15,679 nt of DNA from NCBI GenBank assembly GCA_013812465.1, contig JACCTK010000073.1, forward strand, positions 1-15,679, in the 5' to 3' direction. Source of the DNA: Actinomycetota bacterium (GTDB taxonomy: Bacteria; Actinomycetota; Thermoleophilia; Gaiellales; Gaiellaceae). Shown here piece after piece: positions 1 through 6,910 of this stretch (within the stretch, counting starts at the first letter, position 1; each line of letters begins with the position of its first letter). The notes under the pieces were generated by a model. The model had not been told where the DNA came from, made no database searches, and was given only the letters and a program-made list of their open reading frames with translations. The position numbers and the translations under genes were made by a program.

Positions 1-487
1 CCTCCAGGCTCGCATACGCCCCGCTCGAGCGTTCGGGATCCCAGAAGTTGGCGAACAGGCTCGGGCTCGGGAGCGTCACCTTGAGGATGCGGTCGGTCCG
101 GGGAAGCGCGTAGGCGAGCTCGTCGGCCGAGAGGAAGCGTTTGCGGCGAAGCTTTCCCACCACCGCGATCGGCGGCCGGTCGACCTTCATCTCGCCGAGT
201 GCCCCGCTCTGCCACTCGCCCCACAGGAACGCGTCCAGGTCCCACTCCCCGAACCCGTCCACCGCCTCGGTCATCTGGCTCTGGAACGAGAGGCGCCGCA
301 TCTCCCCGTCTGTGACGACGGCCATCCCGGCGTCTTCCTGGAGCCTGAGAACCTCGTCGACGGCGGCATCCTCCGCCCGCTTCAGGCCCGTCGCGTCGAG
401 CTCTCCTCGCCCGAACCGCTCGCGCGCGGCGAGCAGCTCCGGCGGCCTGAGCAGGCTGCCGACGACATCCGAGCGCGCCTCGAGCAC
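1..487 (-). CDS. MetE-like (cobalamin-independent methionine synthase II family) methyltransferase, 3'-truncated by window edge
   Basis: About 162 residues of the N-terminal part are visible; the rest lies beyond the left edge. The protein begins with the family hallmark VGSLLRPPELLAAR (residues 9-22), followed by a helical stretch, QEDAG at 50-54 and VVTDGEMRR at 57-65. These are typical of MetE/UROD-like TIM barrels that move methyl groups to a thiol. The zinc-binding His/Cys residues of this fold lie near the C-terminus and cannot be checked. The start is GTG at 487; the frame is open further upstream, but the homologous region begins here, 29 nt after the stop of the aldehyde dehydrogenase, so the two are probably one operon. 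Short core-MetE proteins take methyl from methylcobalamin or other donors rather than from methyl-folate. Beside betaine genes, a role in betaine demethylation is possible but is inference. Family assignment is firm; substrate unknown. Confidence 0.82.
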   Translation of the reverse strand, partial: MLEARSDVVGSLLRPPELLAARERFGRGELDATGLKRAEDAAVDEVLRLQEDAGMAVVTDGEMRRLSFQSQMTEAVDGFGEWDLDAFLWGEWQSGALGEMKVDRPPIAVVGKLRRKRFLSADELAYALPRTDRILKVTLPSPSLFANFWDPERSSGAYASLE

Positions 488-516
488 GCGGCCACTGTAT
501 GCGACGGCGACCGCTG

Positions 517-1947
517 CTAGCCGAGCGAGACGACGACGGTCTTCGGCTCCGTGAAGACGTCGAGCGGATGACGTCCTCCGACCCGGCCGACGCCCGAGCG
601 CGAGCCCGCCCGGCCGCCGAAGGGGAGGTGGCTCTCCCAGTAGTTCGTGGACTCGTTGACGTTCACCCAGCCCGCGCGGATGCCCTCGGCGAAGCGGAGG
701 CCGCGGGCGAGATCGCGGGTCCAGACGGCGGCCAGCAGGCCGTACGGGGACTCGTTGGCGATCGCCAGCGCCTCCTCGTCAGAGCCGATCCGCGTGATCG
801 GGACGACCGGGCCGAAGGTCTCCTCCCGGGCGATCGCCATCGAGTCGGTGACCTCGGTCAGCACCGTCGCCGGGTAGTACAGCTCGGTCGGGAAGCCGTT
901 CGCCCGCGCGCCTCCGAGTAGAACCTCCGCGCCGCGCTCGACGGCGTCCGCGACGTGCCGGTCGACCTTGCCGGCGCCCGCCTCGTTGTTCAGCGGCCCC
1001 ATCGTCGTCTGCTCGTCGAAGGGATCGCCGAGGCGGATCTCGCGAACGATGGCCGCGGAGAGCGCCTCCACGAACTCGTCATGTACGCGCTCGTGCACGA
1101 GGAAGCGCTCGCCGGCGGTGCAACTCTGTCCCGCGCAAAGAAATGCAGCGGACAAGCTTGCGCGTGCTGCCGCCTCGACGTCGGCGTCGCCGAGAACGAC
1201 CAAAGGCCCGTTGCCGCCCATCTCGAGCAACAGCGCCTTGCCGGCGGCGCGCTCCGCGACGCGGTGTCCGGTCTCGATCGAGCCGATGAACGCGATCGCG
1301 CTCGTGCCCGGGCTCGCCGCGATCTCGTCTCCGACGACCGCGCCCGGTCCGGTCACGAGGTTGAGGACGCCGGTCGGGATCCCCGCGTCCGAGATGCACT
1401 CGGCGAGCGCGACGGCGCAGACCGATGTCGAAGGCGCCGCCGCCCAGACGACGGCGTTGCCCGCCGCGAGCGCCGGGGCGATCACCTCGGCCGGCATCGT
1501 GTACGGCCAGTTCCAGGGCGTGATGACGCCGACGACGCCGCGCGGAACGCGATAGACGAGCACCCGCTTGGAGGCGTCGATCGACGGCGGCATGGCGCCT
1601 TCGAGCCGTGTCGCGTCAGCCGCGGCCTGCCGGAAGTACGAGGCCAGCTCGTCGACCTCGTCGTAGGACTCGGCGACCAGCGGCTTGCCCTGATCGAGCG
1701 TGAGCGTGCGGGCCAGCGGCACCCGCCGCTCGACGATCACAGCCGCTACTCGCTCGAGCGCGGCCGCCCGTTCGAACGCTGAAAGCGCAGCCCAACCCCG
1801 CCAAGCGTCGTTCGCCGCGCCGATCGCACGCTGCGCGTCCTCCCGCGTCCCCTCCGGAACGGTGCCGATCGTCTCTCCGCTCGCGGGGCTCTCGGCGTCG
1901 AAACGAGCGCCCGACTCGCTCTCCACCCAGGCGCCGCCGATCAGCAT
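517..1947 (-). CDS. betB: NAD(P)-dependent aldehyde dehydrogenase, probable betaine aldehyde dehydrogenase
   Basis: A complete ALDH-superfamily protein of 476 residues, counted from the ATG at 1947. Visible are the Rossmann-entry motif TPWNWP (143-148) with the oxyanion-hole Asn146, the general base Glu242 in [10 protein letters not shown], the catalytic Cys276 in [10 protein letters not shown], and the C-terminal [16 protein letters not shown]. It would oxidise betaine aldehyde to glycine betaine in the cytosol; this substrate is inferred from betA, the betaine transporter and the demethylation genes nearby, since ALDH sequence alone does not fix it. Oddity: the usual VVxKPxE cofactor motif reads VVWAAAPST (166-174), so the conserved Lys and Glu are absent. 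The frame is open to 2091, but that extension would run across the divergent promoter and into the opposite gene. A GTG at 1965 is an alternative start. Neither start has a well-placed ribosome binding site. Transcribed divergently from the transporter. Confidence 0.78.
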   Translation of the reverse strand: MLIGGAWVESESGARFDAESPASGETIGTVPEGTREDAQRAIGAANDAWRGWAALSAFERAAALERVAAVIVERRVPLARTLTLDQGKPLVAESYDEVDELASYFRQAAADATRLEGAMPPSIDASKRVLVYRVPRGVVGVITPWNWPYTMPAEVIAPALAAGNAVVWAAAPSTSVCAVALAECISDAGIPTGVLNLVTGPGAVVGDEIAASPGTSAIAFIGSIETGHRVAERAAGKALLLEMGGNGPLVVLGDADVEAAARASLSAAFLCAGQSCTAGERFLVHERVHDEFVEALSAAIVREIRLGDPFDEQTTMGPLNNEAGAGKVDRHVADAVERGAEVLLGGARANGFPTELYYPATVLTEVTDSMAIAREETFGPVVPITRIGSDEEALAIANESPYGLLAAVWTRDLARGLRFAEGIRAGWVNVNESTNYWESHLPFGGRAGSRSGVGRVGGRHPLDVFTEPKTVVVSLG

Positions 1948-2056
1948 CGAGACGTCGATTCCCACCCTCCCCGCGCCGCTTGACTCCGAAGCGGTCGTAG
2001 TATATTCCCCGTATACCAGTGATCTGGAGCCGAATCTGAGCAGCGCTGAGATCACC
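1948..2056. promoter_or_regulatory. divergent promoter region between betB and the betaine transporter operon
   Basis: This 109-nt gap separates two divergent operons and contains the only AT-rich patch in the neighbourhood (about 1997-2016). For the rightward operon, TTGACT (1980-1985) matches a -35 element; the best -10 match is TATATT (2001-2006), with a short 15-nt spacer. For the leftward operon the complementary strand offers TATACT (1999-2004) as a -10, without a convincing -35. The two candidate -10 elements overlap, so expression of the two operons could be mutually linked. Promoter positions are pattern matches only. Confidence 0.45.
2000..2016. promoter_or_regulatory. candidate operator: GTATAT and GTATAC half-sites one helical turn apart
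   Basis: GTATAT (2000-2005) and the self-complementary GTATAC (2011-2016) start 11 nt apart, on the same DNA face, directly over and beside the overlapping candidate -10 elements. FCD-type GntR regulators often bind short GT(N)AC-type palindromes, and one such regulator is encoded at 6197. A repressor here could control uptake and aldehyde oxidation together. The link is an inference from motif style and position. Confidence 0.3.
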
Positions 2057-3103
2057 GTGAACGGCGGAGCGCCGCGGGGCGCGCCTCTCATCCGCGCTCA
2101 CGGTGTCTGGAAGATCTTCGGCCCGCGCGCCGAGCGCATCCTCGGCACACCCGACGCAGAGCTCCCGCGCCGCGAGCTCCGCGAGAAGACCGGCTGTGTC
2201 GCCGCCGTCCGTGATGTCTCGATCGAGGTCTTCCCCGGCGAGGTGTTCGTCGTCATGGGCCTCTCGGGCTCTGGCAAGTCGACGCTCGTTCGCACGCTGA
2301 TCCGGCTGATCGAGCCGACCGCAGGCTCGATCGAGATCGTCGGCATCGACGTCATGGCCGCGAGCAAGGCCGAGCTCCGAGCGCTGCGCCGCCACAAGGT
2401 CTCGATGATCTTCCAGCACTTCGGCCTGCTCGCGCACCGGCGCGTGCTCGACAACGTCGCGTTCGGGCTCGAGGTGCAGGGCGTCGGGAAGGCGGAGCGT
2501 CACGCGCGCGCCCACGAGGTCTTGAAGCTGGTCGGCCTGGAGGACGTCGCGAATCAGTTCCCGGACCAGCTCTCGGGCGGTATGCAGCAGCGCGTAGGCG
2601 TCGCGCGCGCCTTCGCGGTCGACCCCGAGGTGATGCTCTACGACGAGCCGTTCAGCGCCCTCGATCCGCTCATCCGCCGCGACATGCAGGACGAGGTGAT
2701 CCGGCTGCAGGCCGAGACGGGGAAGACGACGATGTTCATCACGCACGACCTGCCGGAGGCGCTGCGGCTCGGCGACCGGATCGCGATCATGCGGGACGGC
2801 GCGATCGTGCAGCTCGGCACGCCAGAGGAGCTCGTCGGCTCGCCCACCGACGAGTACGTCGAGAACTTCACTCGCGACATCCCCCGCAGCCATGTCCTGA
2901 CGCTGCGCTGGATCATGCGAGATCCGGCGCCGGGCGAGGCCACCGACGGCCCCAGGCTCGACGTCGCGACCACGGTGCGCCGAGCCGTTGCCGTGCTCGC
3001 CGCGAGCGAGAAGCCCGTCTGCTGCGTCGAGAACGGGAGCGTCGTCGGCATCGTCGACCGCGACGCCGTGTTGACGACGATCGCCGGGGAGAGGGACGAC
3101 TGA
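2057..3103 (+). CDS. proV: glycine betaine/proline-type ABC transporter ATP-binding protein (ProV/OpuAA family)
   Basis: The cytoplasmic ATPase of a quaternary-amine ABC importer, 348 residues. The N-terminus has the ProV-specific leader before the nucleotide-binding fold (VWKIFGP at 17-23, then a charged helix). Walker [10 protein letters not shown] is at 68-76, Q-loop Gln120 in IFQHFGLL, signature LSGGM at 172-176, Walker B VMLYDEP at 192-198 and the H-loop His230. Residues about 290-345 look like a single CBS module ([14 protein letters not shown], then [16 protein letters not shown]). E. coli ProV carries two CBS modules, which sense ionic strength, so this protein is shorter at its C-terminus. 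The start is GTG at 2057; the frame is open upstream across the promoter, but homology begins here. Its TGA shares one base with the ATG of the permease (TGATG), implying translational coupling. Betaine as cargo is supported by the whole locus; related quaternary amines remain possible. Confidence 0.9.
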   Translation: MNGGAPRGAPLIRAHGVWKIFGPRAERILGTPDAELPRRELREKTGCVAAVRDVSIEVFPGEVFVVMGLSGSGKSTLVRTLIRLIEPTAGSIEIVGIDVMAASKAELRALRRHKVSMIFQHFGLLAHRRVLDNVAFGLEVQGVGKAERHARAHEVLKLVGLEDVANQFPDQLSGGMQQRVGVARAFAVDPEVMLYDEPFSALDPLIRRDMQDEVIRLQAETGKTTMFITHDLPEALRLGDRIAIMRDGAIVQLGTPEELVGSPTDEYVENFTRDIPRSHVLTLRWIMRDPAPGEATDGPRLDVATTVRRAVAVLAASEKPVCCVENGSVVGIVDRDAVLTTIAGERDD

Positions 3104-5100
3104 TGGCATCGGTCGCCGCCGCGGAAAGGGTCGTCGTGGCGCCGGTCGTCACGCATCGCCCCTGGTGGCGCGGGAAGCTCGTGCAGGTCGCCAGCATCGT
3201 GGCGCTCATGTACGTCGCGTACCGGATCTGGGCGCTCGAGTATCCCTGGCCGAACGATCTCGTCTGGAACACGCTCTCGCTGCACCTCGACGACTTCCAG
3301 ATCTGGCTCCTCACAGAGCGCGGGAAGGAGGACCAGGGACTCGTCTTCACGGTCTTCGAGGGCTTCTCGACGTCGATCGACCGCCTCGTCGACTGGTTCA
3401 CCCGCCTGCTCCTGTGGATGACGTGGGCAGGCACGACCGTCGCAGGCGTGGCGCTCGTCCTGCGCTTCGGCGGCCTTCGCGTCGCCCTGCTCACACTCTT
3501 CGCCTTCGCGTCATTCGCGCTCATCGGCCTCTGGGAGGAGAGCATGCAAACGCTGGCGCTGATGCTCGTCGCCGTCTCCCTGTCGCTCCTGGTCGGAATT
3601 CCGCTCGGCATCGCGGCGGGACGCTCGCAAAGGGTGAGTCGCGCCATCACGCCCGTCCTCGACGCCATGCAGATCGTCCCCGCGTTCGCCTATCTGCTGC
3701 CGGTCGTGATCCTCTTCTCGATCGGGCCGGCGGCCGCGGTGGTGTCGACGATGATCTACGCGATCCCACCGGCGATCCGCATCACGGCGTTGGGGATCCG
3801 GGGCGTCCCCGTCAACACCGTCGAAGCGGCCACGTCGCTGGGCTCGACCAGGGGCCAGCTCCTACGCAAGGTGCAGCTCCCGCTGGCGCGGCGGATGATC
3901 CTCCTCGGCGTGAACCAGACGATCCTGTTCGCGCTCTCGATGGTCGTCATCGCGGGGTTGATCGGAGGGGGCGGCCTCGGCGCGGTCGTCACCAGCGGCC
4001 TCTACTCGAACCCCGCTCTCGCCATTCTCGCCGGTCTCGTGATCGTGGTCATGGCGATGACGCTCGATCGCGTGACCGAGGCGATGGCCGACCGAACCGA
4101 CCCGGCAAAGCAGCATCTCGACGACTCGCGCCGGCGGAGGATTCGGCTCCAGGCTGCCGCGGCGGGAACAGCAGTCGTCGTTGCGATCGTCCTCGCCAAG
4201 ATCTTCGGCGCTGCTTCTGTCTACCCCGACGAGGCTCGCGGCCGCACGGTCACGATCGAAGAGTGGCTCCTGGCGAAGTTCCAGGTGGCCCTCGACTACA
4301 TACAGGACCCGTTCTCGTTCGCCTTCTCGATCACCCAGCCGACTGGAACGTTCGTTTTCCAGCAGCTGCTTCAGCCGCTCCAGGAGTTTCTCGTCGAGAT
4401 GCCCTGGTTCATGACGGTCGCCGGCCTTACGGCGATCGCGTTCGTCATCAGCGGTCTCCGGCCTGCATTGACGGCGCTCCTGATGCTCGCGCTGATCGGC
4501 TTCACCGGCGTGTGGGCGCTCGCGATGGACACGCTCTCGCAAGTGCTGGTCGCCACCGCGATTGCGGCAGTCATCGGCGTCACGCTCGGCGTGCTCGCCG
4601 CGGAGAGCGGCGCCTTCTCGAAGGCCATGCGGCCCGTGAACGACCTGCTGCAGACGCTGCCGCAGCTCGTCTACCTCATTCCGTTCATCTATCTGGTGCA
4701 AGTCTCGGTCGTGCCCGGGATTGTGGCGGGCGCCCTCTATGCGTTCCCCGTCACGCTGCGGCTCGTGGAGCGAGGTGTGCGCGACGTCTCGCCGAGCTCG
4801 GTCGAGGCAGCGAGCGCGTTCGGAGCCTCGCGGCTGCAGACGCTCGTGAAGGTGAAGCTCCCGCTCGCGGGCGACGCCGTGATGCTCGGCGTCAACCAGG
4901 CGATCGTCATGGTGCTCGCGGTGGTGGTGATCGGAGGGCTCGTCGGGTCGGGGGGGCTCGGCTACGAGGTCGCGCAGGGCCTCGTTCGCGGGCAGTTCGG
5001 GCAGGGCGTGATCGCGTCCCTGGCGATCCTCGCCCTGGGCATCGCACTCGACCGCGTCACGCAAGGAACGCGGAGTGCGAGAAGGGAAGTTCTGACGTGA
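3103..5100 (+). CDS. proW: glycine betaine ABC transporter permease, two ProW-type domains fused in tandem
   Basis: A 665-residue inner-membrane protein with two homologous permease units in one chain. The first unit ends with the EAA-type coupling loop EAATSLGSTRGQLLRKVQLP (241-260), followed by LGVNQT and GLIGGGGLG. The second repeats this with EAASAFGASRLQTLVKVKLP (568-587), then LGVNQA and GLVGSGGLG. The N-terminal 140 residues carry extra hydrophobic segments (about 26-44, 103-120, 125-143) around a long periplasmic-looking stretch rich in Trp. A linker with an Arg-rich patch (343-348) joins the halves. Classical ProW is one such unit that dimerises, so this fusion supplies both halves of the pore; single-chain double permeases of this kind are known in some bacteria. 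It starts inside the ATPase stop codon. A large ORF in another frame over this region is a shadow. Confidence 0.9.
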   Translation: MASVAAAERVVVAPVVTHRPWWRGKLVQVASIVALMYVAYRIWALEYPWPNDLVWNTLSLHLDDFQIWLLTERGKEDQGLVFTVFEGFSTSIDRLVDWFTRLLLWMTWAGTTVAGVALVLRFGGLRVALLTLFAFASFALIGLWEESMQTLALMLVAVSLSLLVGIPLGIAAGRSQRVSRAITPVLDAMQIVPAFAYLLPVVILFSIGPAAAVVSTMIYAIPPAIRITALGIRGVPVNTVEAATSLGSTRGQLLRKVQLPLARRMILLGVNQTILFALSMVVIAGLIGGGGLGAVVTSGLYSNPALAILAGLVIVVMAMTLDRVTEAMADRTDPAKQHLDDSRRRRIRLQAAAAGTAVVVAIVLAKIFGAASVYPDEARGRTVTIEEWLLAKFQVALDYIQDPFSFAFSITQPTGTFVFQQLLQPLQEFLVEMPWFMTVAGLTAIAFVISGLRPALTALLMLALIGFTGVWALAMDTLSQVLVATAIAAVIGVTLGVLAAESGAFSKAMRPVNDLLQTLPQLVYLIPFIYLVQVSVVPGIVAGALYAFPVTLRLVERGVRDVSPSSVEAASAFGASRLQTLVKVKLPLAGDAVMLGVNQAIVMVLAVVVIGGLVGSGGLGYEVAQGLVRGQFGQGVIASLAILALGIALDRVTQGTRSARREVLT

Positions 5101-5111
5101 ACAGTGACGGA

Positions 5112-5141
5112 GCTGGGGTCAGGCTGAAGCCTGACCCCAGC
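5112..5141. repeat. REP-like perfect hairpin (GGGGTCAGG family), copy 1
   Basis: A perfect 14-bp inverted repeat: left arm 5112-5125 (GCTGGGGTCAGGCT), right arm 5128-5141, with only GA between, so the folded RNA would have a TGAA loop. There is no T-tract, so it is not a standard terminator. It lies between the permease stop and the binding-protein ribosome site. A hairpin there could protect the 3' end of the upstream RNA or let the binding protein be made in excess over the membrane parts. Its arms share a core with the hairpin at 6151-6190. Confidence 0.85.
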
Positions 5142-5156
5142 GCAGTTCTCAACCAC

Positions 5157-5163
5157 AAGGAGG
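5157..5163 (+). promoter_or_regulatory. strong ribosome binding site of the betaine-binding protein
   Basis: AAGGAGG, a full Shine-Dalgarno match, ends 5 nt before the ATG at 5169. It is the best such site in the window; most other genes here have weak or no sites. It fits the need for excess binding protein over its transporter and decides the start. Confidence 0.85.
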
Positions 5164-5168
5164 GTCGA

Positions 5169-6143
5169 ATGTCGGATCGTGGAGGCAGGCGTTTTCGCCG
5201 GCCGATCGGTCTCGTAGCGGTCGCAGCGCTGACAGCGCTCGCGCTTCTCACAACTGGAAGCGCATTCGGAGGAGGCGCGCAGAGCTGCGGAACCGTCGTC
5301 ATCAACGAGCAGTCGTGGGCGGGCTCCACGGCGAACACCTACGTGGCCAAGTACGTGCTAGAGAAGCGGCTCAACTGCAAGGTGAAGCTGACCCAGGTGA
5401 CCGAGGGGCCACCGTACTTCCAGGCCATGCGGGACGGCAAGGTCGATGCCGCCCTGGAGGACTGGGACAACACGCTGACCACCGCAGGGCAGACGTACAT
5501 CAAGGACAAGTCGGTCCGCGTCGTCGGCTCGAACGGGATCACCGGCGTCATCGGCTGGTACATCCCGCGCTACCTGCTGAAGCAGTATCCGCAGTTCAAG
5601 ACGTGGAGGGGCTTGAAGGGCAAGGAGACGGTGTTCAAGTCGCCGGAGTCGGGCTCGCAGGGCATGTTCCTCGGCGGCGACCCCTCGTACGTCCAGAAGG
5701 ATCGCGCGCTCATCAAGGAGCTCGGCCTGAACCTGAAGCACGTGGTCGCCGGGGCCGAGCCGGCGCAGGTGGCGCGCTGGAGCCAGCTGTACAAGCAGAA
5801 GAAGCCCGTGCTCTTCTACTGGTACGACCCGCAGTACCTGAACGCGCAGTACGACCTCGTGCGCGTGCAGCTGCCGAGGCGCTTCGCGGGCTGCGTCGAC
5901 GACGAGAAGCTGAGCGGGAAGCACGCGTGCGAGTACCCGTCCTACGGTCTCGACAAGCTGGTGAGCGGCAAGTTCGCGACGAGCGGCTCCCCGGCTCTGA
6001 AGTTCGTCAAGAAGTTCAAGTGGACCTCGGCTGACCAGAACGTCGTCGCCAATCTGATCGCCGGCAAGAAGTTGAAGCCGGAGAAGGCGGCGGAGCAGTG
6101 GGTCAAGGCGAACGCGGCGAAGGTCAACGCCTGGCTGAAGTAG
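5169..6143 (+). CDS. proX: secreted glycine betaine-type substrate-binding protein (ProX/OpuAC family)
   Basis: The extracytoplasmic ligand receptor of the importer, 324 residues. An Arg-rich N-terminus (RRFRRP, 7-12) and a hydrophobic core (13-29) form a signal peptide, likely cleaved near GSA (30-32). There is no lipobox cysteine, so it looks soluble or otherwise tethered. The mature part opens with VVINEQSWAGSTANTYVAK, typical of quaternary-amine receptors, and carries many aromatics (W50, W99, W130, W204, W218 and neighbours) that could form the cation-binding box. Four cysteines in the mature chain (40, 70, 242, 254) could make two disulfides, which would suit an exported protein. The start is fixed by a strong ribosome site. 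An in-frame extension upstream is an out-of-frame shadow of the permease. Hairpins lie on both sides of the gene. Ligand choice between betaine, choline and similar compounds is not settled by sequence. Confidence 0.9.
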   Translation: MSDRGGRRFRRPIGLVAVAALTALALLTTGSAFGGGAQSCGTVVINEQSWAGSTANTYVAKYVLEKRLNCKVKLTQVTEGPPYFQAMRDGKVDAALEDWDNTLTTAGQTYIKDKSVRVVGSNGITGVIGWYIPRYLLKQYPQFKTWRGLKGKETVFKSPESGSQGMFLGGDPSYVQKDRALIKELGLNLKHVVAGAEPAQVARWSQLYKQKKPVLFYWYDPQYLNAQYDLVRVQLPRRFAGCVDDEKLSGKHACEYPSYGLDKLVSGKFATSGSPALKFVKKFKWTSADQNVVANLIAGKKLKPEKAAEQWVKANAAKVNAWLK

Positions 6144-6150
6144 GCGAAAC

Positions 6151-6190
6151 GGGGTCAGGTCTTGCATTCCCACACGCGAGACCTGACCCC
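6151..6190. repeat. REP-like hairpin (GGGGTCAGG family), copy 2
   Basis: A 12-bp perfect inverted repeat: GGGGTCAGGTCT (6151-6162) and AGACCTGACCCC (6179-6190) around a 16-nt loop. It begins 7 nt after the binding-protein stop and ends 6 nt before the GntR start codon. There is no T-tract. The first nine bases of each arm family, GGGGTCAGG and CCTGACCCC, are the same as in the hairpin at 5112-5141, but loop and flanks differ, pointing to a dispersed palindrome family rather than a simple local duplication. Confidence 0.85.
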
Positions 6191-6196
6191 ATCCGG

Positions 6197-6871
6197 ATGA
6201 GCACATCTCCCCTCAGAGTCCACCAGCCGGAGGCTGCCGAGGCGCAGTCGCTCTCCGACCGCGCCTACTACGCGATCCGCGAGCTGATCGTGACGCTCGA
6301 GCTCGCCCCGGGATCGATCGTCAGCGAGCGGGAGCTGCAGGACCGGCTCGGGGTCGGTCGCACGCCCGTGCGAGAGGCACTCCAGCGGCTCGAGGGCGAG
6401 CGACTCGTCGAGGTCTACCCGCGCCGCGGCATCTTCGTCTCGAACGTCAACGTCCTCGATCTCGCCGTGCTCTCCGAAGTCCGGGGGGTGCTCGAGAGCT
6501 TCGGCGCGAGGCTCGCCGCGGAGAGAGCGACGGCCGCTGACCGGGAGACGACGGTGGCCTTGATCGCCGATCTGCACGACCTGACGGCGACGGCTGACGA
6601 GCGGCTGCTGATCGACCTCGACCAACGGATCCACCGCCACATCTACCACTGCACGCACAACGCGTTCCTGGAGACGACGCTCGACGGCTACTACATGCTG
6701 ACGCTCCGGATCTGGTTCCTCGTGCTCAACCGGGTCGCGCGGCTCGAGGAAGCAGTGAAGGAGCATCTCGCCCTGCTGGAGGCGATCCGCGACGGCGATC
6801 CCGAGCGGGCCGAAGCGGCGATGCAGCGGCACGTCGAGAACTTCGAGCAGGCGATCAGGCGGGTGCTCTAA
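6197..6871 (+). CDS. GntR-family transcriptional regulator, FCD (FadR-like) subfamily
   Basis: A 224-residue dimeric DNA-binding regulator. The winged helix occupies about residues 19-83: LSDRAYYAIRELIV, LAPGSIVSERELQDRLGVGR (36-55), TPVREALQRLEGERLV (56-71) and the wing PRRGIFVS. The all-helical FCD ligand domain spans about 87-222, with candidate metal or ligand residues D142, H146, H190 and H212 at the usual spacing. Regulators of this class sense small acids and usually repress nearby catabolic genes; here betaine, dimethylglycine or sarcosine are plausible effectors, but that is inference from location. The ATG at 6197 follows a hairpin directly and has no ribosome site. The frame is open upstream only by reading through the hairpin, and the conserved domain begins about 20 residues in, so this start fits best. 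Candidate operators lie at 2000-2016. Confidence 0.88.
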   Translation: MSTSPLRVHQPEAAEAQSLSDRAYYAIRELIVTLELAPGSIVSERELQDRLGVGRTPVREALQRLEGERLVEVYPRRGIFVSNVNVLDLAVLSEVRGVLESFGARLAAERATAADRETTVALIADLHDLTATADERLLIDLDQRIHRHIYHCTHNAFLETTLDGYYMLTLRIWFLVLNRVARLEEAVKEHLALLEAIRDGDPERAEAAMQRHVENFEQAIRRVL

Positions 6872-6910
6872 TTACCCTCTTCTGATCGCAACTTGATATA
6901 TGTGAATTAG
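6872..6910 (+). promoter_or_regulatory. AT-rich gap with candidate promoter, possibly leaderless start of the dehydrogenase operon
   Basis: This 39-nt gap is much richer in A and T than its surroundings. TATATG (6897-6902) resembles a -10 element and ends 8 nt before the ATG at 6911, so transcription would begin at or next to the start codon. No Shine-Dalgarno sequence is visible before that ATG. Together these point to a leaderless mRNA, a common arrangement in actinobacteria. No good -35 is visible. Confidence 0.4.

Noticed and set aside
141..554. 137-codon plus-strand reading frame at the left edge
   Set aside because: Opposite strand encodes a recognisable MetE-like protein; this frame is Ser/Arg/Pro-rich without motifs.
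1616..3109. 497-codon minus-strand reading frame
   Set aside because: Antisense to the ATPase and betB, rich in Arg/Asp/Ala with no family motif; typical of high-GC complementary frames.
5112..5141. Hairpin as an intrinsic terminator
   Set aside because: No T-tract follows, and the next gene of the same transporter lies just downstream; the same applies to the hairpins at 6151 and 11165.
4962..5156. Small minus-strand ORF containing GVRLQPDPS
   Set aside because: That peptide is simply the translation of the 5112-5141 palindrome; the rest is antisense to the permease.
3165..5168. Long plus-strand reading frame leading in frame into the binding protein (992 codons in total)
   Set aside because: It is an out-of-frame shadow of the permease, with Arg/Pro-rich low-complexity translation. 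The real gene starts at 5169, with a strong ribosome site and a signal peptide.
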